A DNA stretch of 60,983 bases. Source: Chara braunii (taxonomy: Eukaryota; Streptophyta; Charophyceae; Charales; Characeae). The notes under the pieces were generated by a model. It saw only the letters and a list, made by a program, of their open reading frames with translations. It was not told the DNA's origin and made no database searches. The number at the start of each line of letters is the position of its first letter. Positions within the stretch are counted from its first letter, which is position 1. Both the position numbers and the translations under genes were made by a program. Shown here piece after piece: positions 57,944-60,983 of the stretch. The stretch covers positions 479,890 to 540,872 of the forward strand of contig BFEA01000399.1 in NCBI GenBank assembly GCA_003427395.1, written 5' to 3'.

Positions 57944-58480
57944 TAAGGGCCTCGTTCGACACCACTTGGAATGTGATGTTTTTCAAGGAAGCGTCGTTCA
58001 ACCCGCCCTAATGACGTACCCTTGAAATCGGTAATTGTTTCCACATCCCGCGGACAAATGACGTACCCTTGAAATCGGTAATTGTTTCCACATCCCGCGG
58101 CCAAGTGTCCACCCTTGAAACGGAAGTGCAGCCCAGCCAAATCAACAAAGGCCAAGTGTCCGCCCTTGAAACGGAAGTGCGGCCCAGCCAAATCAACGAA
58201 AATCCCAAGGGTGCCTCGGGAGGTCACTTGGGGCACAAGGGCTGGACCCTACAAAACGGGTAATATATGGACCTTTTTCTTTTCGTCTTTTTTTTCCCCA
58301 CCAATCACCACTGTTCCTGGTGCAACGCCGTCAGCACTTCAGTTTCAAGGACGGCCGTCTCAAGGGTTTCCTCAAGGGGTTGTGGAACCAAAAAACAAGT
58401 TAGGGGAAATTAATCACCTTCCGTGAGTTAGGGTGCCATTGAAAGTCAAATATTTTCAAGTGGTGTCTAATGAGGCTCTA
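57944..58480. mobile_element. Second hAT-like MITE with internal duplications
   Basis: The ends TAAGGGCCTCGTTCGACACC and (reverse complement of the right end) TAGAGCCTCATTAGACACCA form terminal inverted repeats related to those of 54148-54701, followed by ACTTGRAA. Inside, a 44-bp unit (58010-58053 and 58057-58100) and a unit with CCCTTGAAACGGAAGTGC are each duplicated in tandem. No clear target duplication is seen and no transposase is encoded. Confidence 0.65.
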
Positions 58481-58574
58481 AGGCCATACTCACACAAGGA
58501 CTTTCATGCCCGTATTTTGACTGCAATTATTTATCTGACCACACATCCCCAGACAACAGCAATTTCGTCAAAAT

Positions 58575-58592
58575 GTGTGTGTGTGTGTGTGT

Positions 58593-58660
<68 letters not shown>
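58575..58660. repeat. (GT)n microsatellite
   Basis: About 86 bases of GT repeat with minor interruptions. Confidence 0.95.
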
Positions 58661-58668
<8 letters not shown>

Positions 58669-58879
58669 CAGTGTGTGTTCAGGTCAAAATTTGTACCTTT
58701 TCAGGGCCCGGTGTTCTTAAAATGACAGACCCCCTGCATGTATCTGGACTTCGCTGGAGTCCAGGTGTTAAGAATGCCCGAAATTTCGACCTGAATAGCG
58801 CTGAATCTGGCTAATTTAGTCGGTTTCAATTTCGTTCAAAAAGTGAAAAATGTCCGTTTTGACAAAATTGCTGTTAGAC

Positions 58880-59036
58880 CCCCTTCGGCCCCCCCTCAGG
58901 GATAGGGTGCTGACTTTCCACCACTTCCGGAACTCCCTTGATTGTTGGCATGTACCCTCTTCGGCCCCCCTTCCTCATTTGGGATAGGGTGCTGGCTTTC
59001 CACCCCTTCCAGAACCCCATTGATTGTTGTCATGTA
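58880..59036. repeat. Tandem duplication, two units of about 75-83 bp
   Basis: Both units contain CTTCGGCCCCCC, GGGATAGGGTGCTG, CTTTCCACC and TTGATTGTTG. The second is about 9 bases longer. Confidence 0.85.
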
Positions 59037-59122
59037 ACCCCAGAGATCCTGCATTCCTCCGGGGTCATGCGGTCGCTGCTGAAGGCCGGAAGGCCAACCC
59101 CCTTTTGTGAGGGATTCACAAA

Positions 59123-59202
59123 GGAATGTGGCTTGTGCCGAGTATTAGAAAGAACAATGGTCTCCAAAACCATAGGTTAAGGGTTCGCATCCCTTTCTCC
59201 TG
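59123..59202 (+). pseudogene. Organelle-type tRNA-Trp(CCA) remnant, 3' half well kept
   Basis: ATGGT-CTCCAAA-ACCAT (59157-59173) is a perfect 5-bp anticodon arm with T33 and anticodon CCA. AAGGG-TTCGCAT-CCCTT is a perfect T arm. TCTCCTG then resembles the 3' acceptor strand. GGTCTCCAAAACC is typical of bacterial and organellar tRNA-Trp, not of the nuclear type. The 5' half (AGGA...TTAGAAAGAAC) pairs poorly. It looks like an old plastid or mitochondrial DNA insertion or a degenerate tRNA. Confidence 0.45.
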
Positions 59203-59855
59203 TTATGAAAGGGAAAAAACGGATGTGTTATGCAGTCGACGCTGCAGGGCAGTGCAGGCATAACCCATTCTTTTGTGCATCTTTGGCAAAATGGATGCGC
59301 AGGTGAAGGTACTCCTGAATGTGCATAAATTTAGCATTTGGTTTATAGGCAATAGCATTTTACGCATGTCATGTCGTTTTGTTTGCTTTTGTTTATGTCG
59401 GTGCTGCATTGCATGATTATTCTTTGTTTGGAAATCGAAAAAGCACAGAAGCACGGTGTCGTGGCGCGTGGGGCTCTTCCCCCGGCGCTCCCCTCCTTTC
59501 CCCCCCTTCCTGCTCAAATCCGCCCCCCCCCCTCTCCCCCCCGCCTCCTCCCCCCCGCCCGAAGAATCTCCCCTAGAGAGTCGTTTCGTTCCCCTGTCCT
59601 AATCGGTTGTAAAACCTGTAATGGATTGTCGCTGTCAAGAGAGTCTCTCTTTCACTAAACAAGGAAAAAACAAGAAAAGAAAACGCAAAATAGACTCTCT
59701 AATTTTTTGGGGGGGCGGGGGGGAAAGAAATGCTCTCTATATTGCTCTGGACCGCGGCCCCACACTCTCATTGCTGTTCTTGTTTGTTTGCTCTTTTGGC
59801 GTTTTTACCCCCCGCCAGGTGGTATACTGGCACAGCCTTGCTGTCTGTATTCATT

Positions 59856-59895
<40 letters not shown>

Positions 59896-60346
59896 CAATG
59901 AAAGCTGGCTTTATGTATTCATTCCTTTCCTCTTTCTTTTGGAAAGAGGAACGACCCTCGACATTATTATTCCGGTTTCTAAGGGTTTTCCAGTCTTCCT
60001 GTCATTTTTTGCGAAAATGGGACAGGTGTAGGAGAACCAAAATTAAAAAAAGGAAAATGGAAAAAGAAACGAAAATAATCCCCGAAGCCTTTTGGCGCTT
60101 CTTTTTTTCTTTTTCCAACTTGGCCCAAATGTGGATTTGCACGTGGCATCTTCGCTGAGGAGCCACGCTCATTTACACTTGTATCATCCCAATTATGGTT
60201 GTCGCGTTCGTTCCAATTCTCACGGACATTCCTGCCTAGTCCTGGTCACGTTTTCGCTGTCGTTCGGATTTCCAAATTATTTACTGAATATTCCAAGTCG
60301 TATGCCAGGGCCGGAGTGATGATGCGATCGAAAAAGTCGTGAACGG

Positions 60347-60347
<1 letters not shown>

Positions 60348-60432
<85 letters not shown>

Positions 60433-60437
60433 TGTGA
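60348..60437. repeat. (TC)n(GT)n compound microsatellite
   Basis: About 67 bases of TC are followed directly by about 22 bases of GT. Confidence 0.95.
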
Positions 60438-60930
60438 GGACCTGCCAGGTACGTACAAACACAATACCAGCCTGGTCCGATGAGCTATTTTTAGCTCCTA
60501 TCTCTGTAGTTCAGCAGCGAGCACGAACAACGACAGAGGTGCAGCAAGAAGGGTACCGACGACTCGCTATCCGGGGCGAGGTTCCACTAGCAAAGAGGAT
60601 TCCATTGCGCGCCTGAATCTGGATATTTTTTGCACAGAGATGCAGAAAAGCAAATCGATCGCGATTTTTTCTGCGCCTCTCCGCAAACATGTCCGGATTC
60701 AGGGGTTAAATCCAATAGTCTTTGCTAGGGGGACCTCATCCCCGGCGACCAACCGCACCAATTCTCTCCAGACTCAGTCCAGCCAGATAATAATAGCTCA
60801 TCGAGTCCAGCCATATAAGACACTCAGGGATTTCGAAGGCCGCCTTCAGGAGGCGCTCACTGATTCGTTGATATGTTCAAGGAAGCAAACATACAAGAAA
60901 TAAGGAGGGGCCCGGAGAGCCAGGGAGAGA

Positions 60931-60983
<53 letters not shown>
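60931..60983. repeat. (TG)n microsatellite at window end
   Basis: An uninterrupted TG run reaches the last base and is cut by the window border. Confidence 0.95.

Larger units (their letters stand above)
59203..60983. other. Terminal stretch, no convincing gene, several simple repeats
   Basis: It contains C-rich and T-rich runs (59520-59560, poly-T 59858-59895), a (TC)n-(GT)n compound microsatellite and a final (TG)n tract. Open frames here are low-complexity shadows of these runs. Confidence 0.6.

Noticed and set aside
1-60983. CRISPR arrays
   Set aside because: The tandem repeats found are adjacent duplications or hairpin arrays without uniform unique spacers, and the DNA is eukaryotic.

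Overview
The window reads as nuclear DNA of a plant-lineage eukaryote, almost entirely repeats. A charophyte alga such as Chara is my best guess. The direct support is plant-type U2 snRNA sequence, LTR retrotransposons primed by tRNA-Asp and initiator tRNA-Met, and the density of LTR, LINE and DNA-transposon remnants. The Chara suggestion rests only on a remembered resemblance of the Gag and Pol proteins to predicted Chara braunii proteins and was not checked. There is no bacterial-style operon, no CRISPR array and no convincing intact host protein gene.

Region 1 (1-23145) is one giant Ty3/gypsy retrotransposon on the minus strand. Its right-hand 5' LTR runs 16118-23145, about 7.0 kb. It begins TGTCG and is followed, after a 2-base spacer, by an 18-base tRNA-Asp primer-binding site at 16098-16115. 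The left-hand 3' LTR ends in CGACA at 4411 and continues beyond base 1. On the minus strand the order is Gag with a zinc knuckle, degenerate protease, RT, RNase H, integrase, then a second open Gag-like ORF of 897 codons (9032-6339). The gag-pro-RT part is broken by in-frame stops and frameshifts. Integrase and the downstream Gag-like ORF are intact. The LTRs carry at least three families of tandemly repeated hairpins.

Region 2 (23146-30777) is mixed single-copy and repeat DNA. It holds a GA microsatellite, two weak coding-like stretches (26351-26686 and about 27160-27590), the 5' part of a U2 snRNA (28636-28721), and two nested palindromic elements (29223-29678 and about 29951-30340).

Region 3 (30778-33700) starts with a different LTR and an initiator-Met primer-binding site. 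The LTR contains an assembly artefact: a 38-bp Nextera mate-pair junction adapter between two identical 133-bp copies. An unassigned 170-codon ORF follows.

Region 4 (about 33735-43990) is AT-rich and non-coding. It is a very large, diverged inverted repeat with arms of roughly 3.8 and 4.7 kb, each built from tandem units of about 1.1 kb.

Region 5 (44000-60983) is a repeat graveyard. It contains a 279-bp tandem duplication, a small palindromic MITE family, a decayed LINE (about 49960-53530), two hAT-like MITEs, a chimera of LINE ORF2 end plus 5'-truncated U2 plus A-run, a solo copy of the Region 3 LTR in reverse orientation, an organelle-type tRNA-Trp remnant, and several microsatellites.
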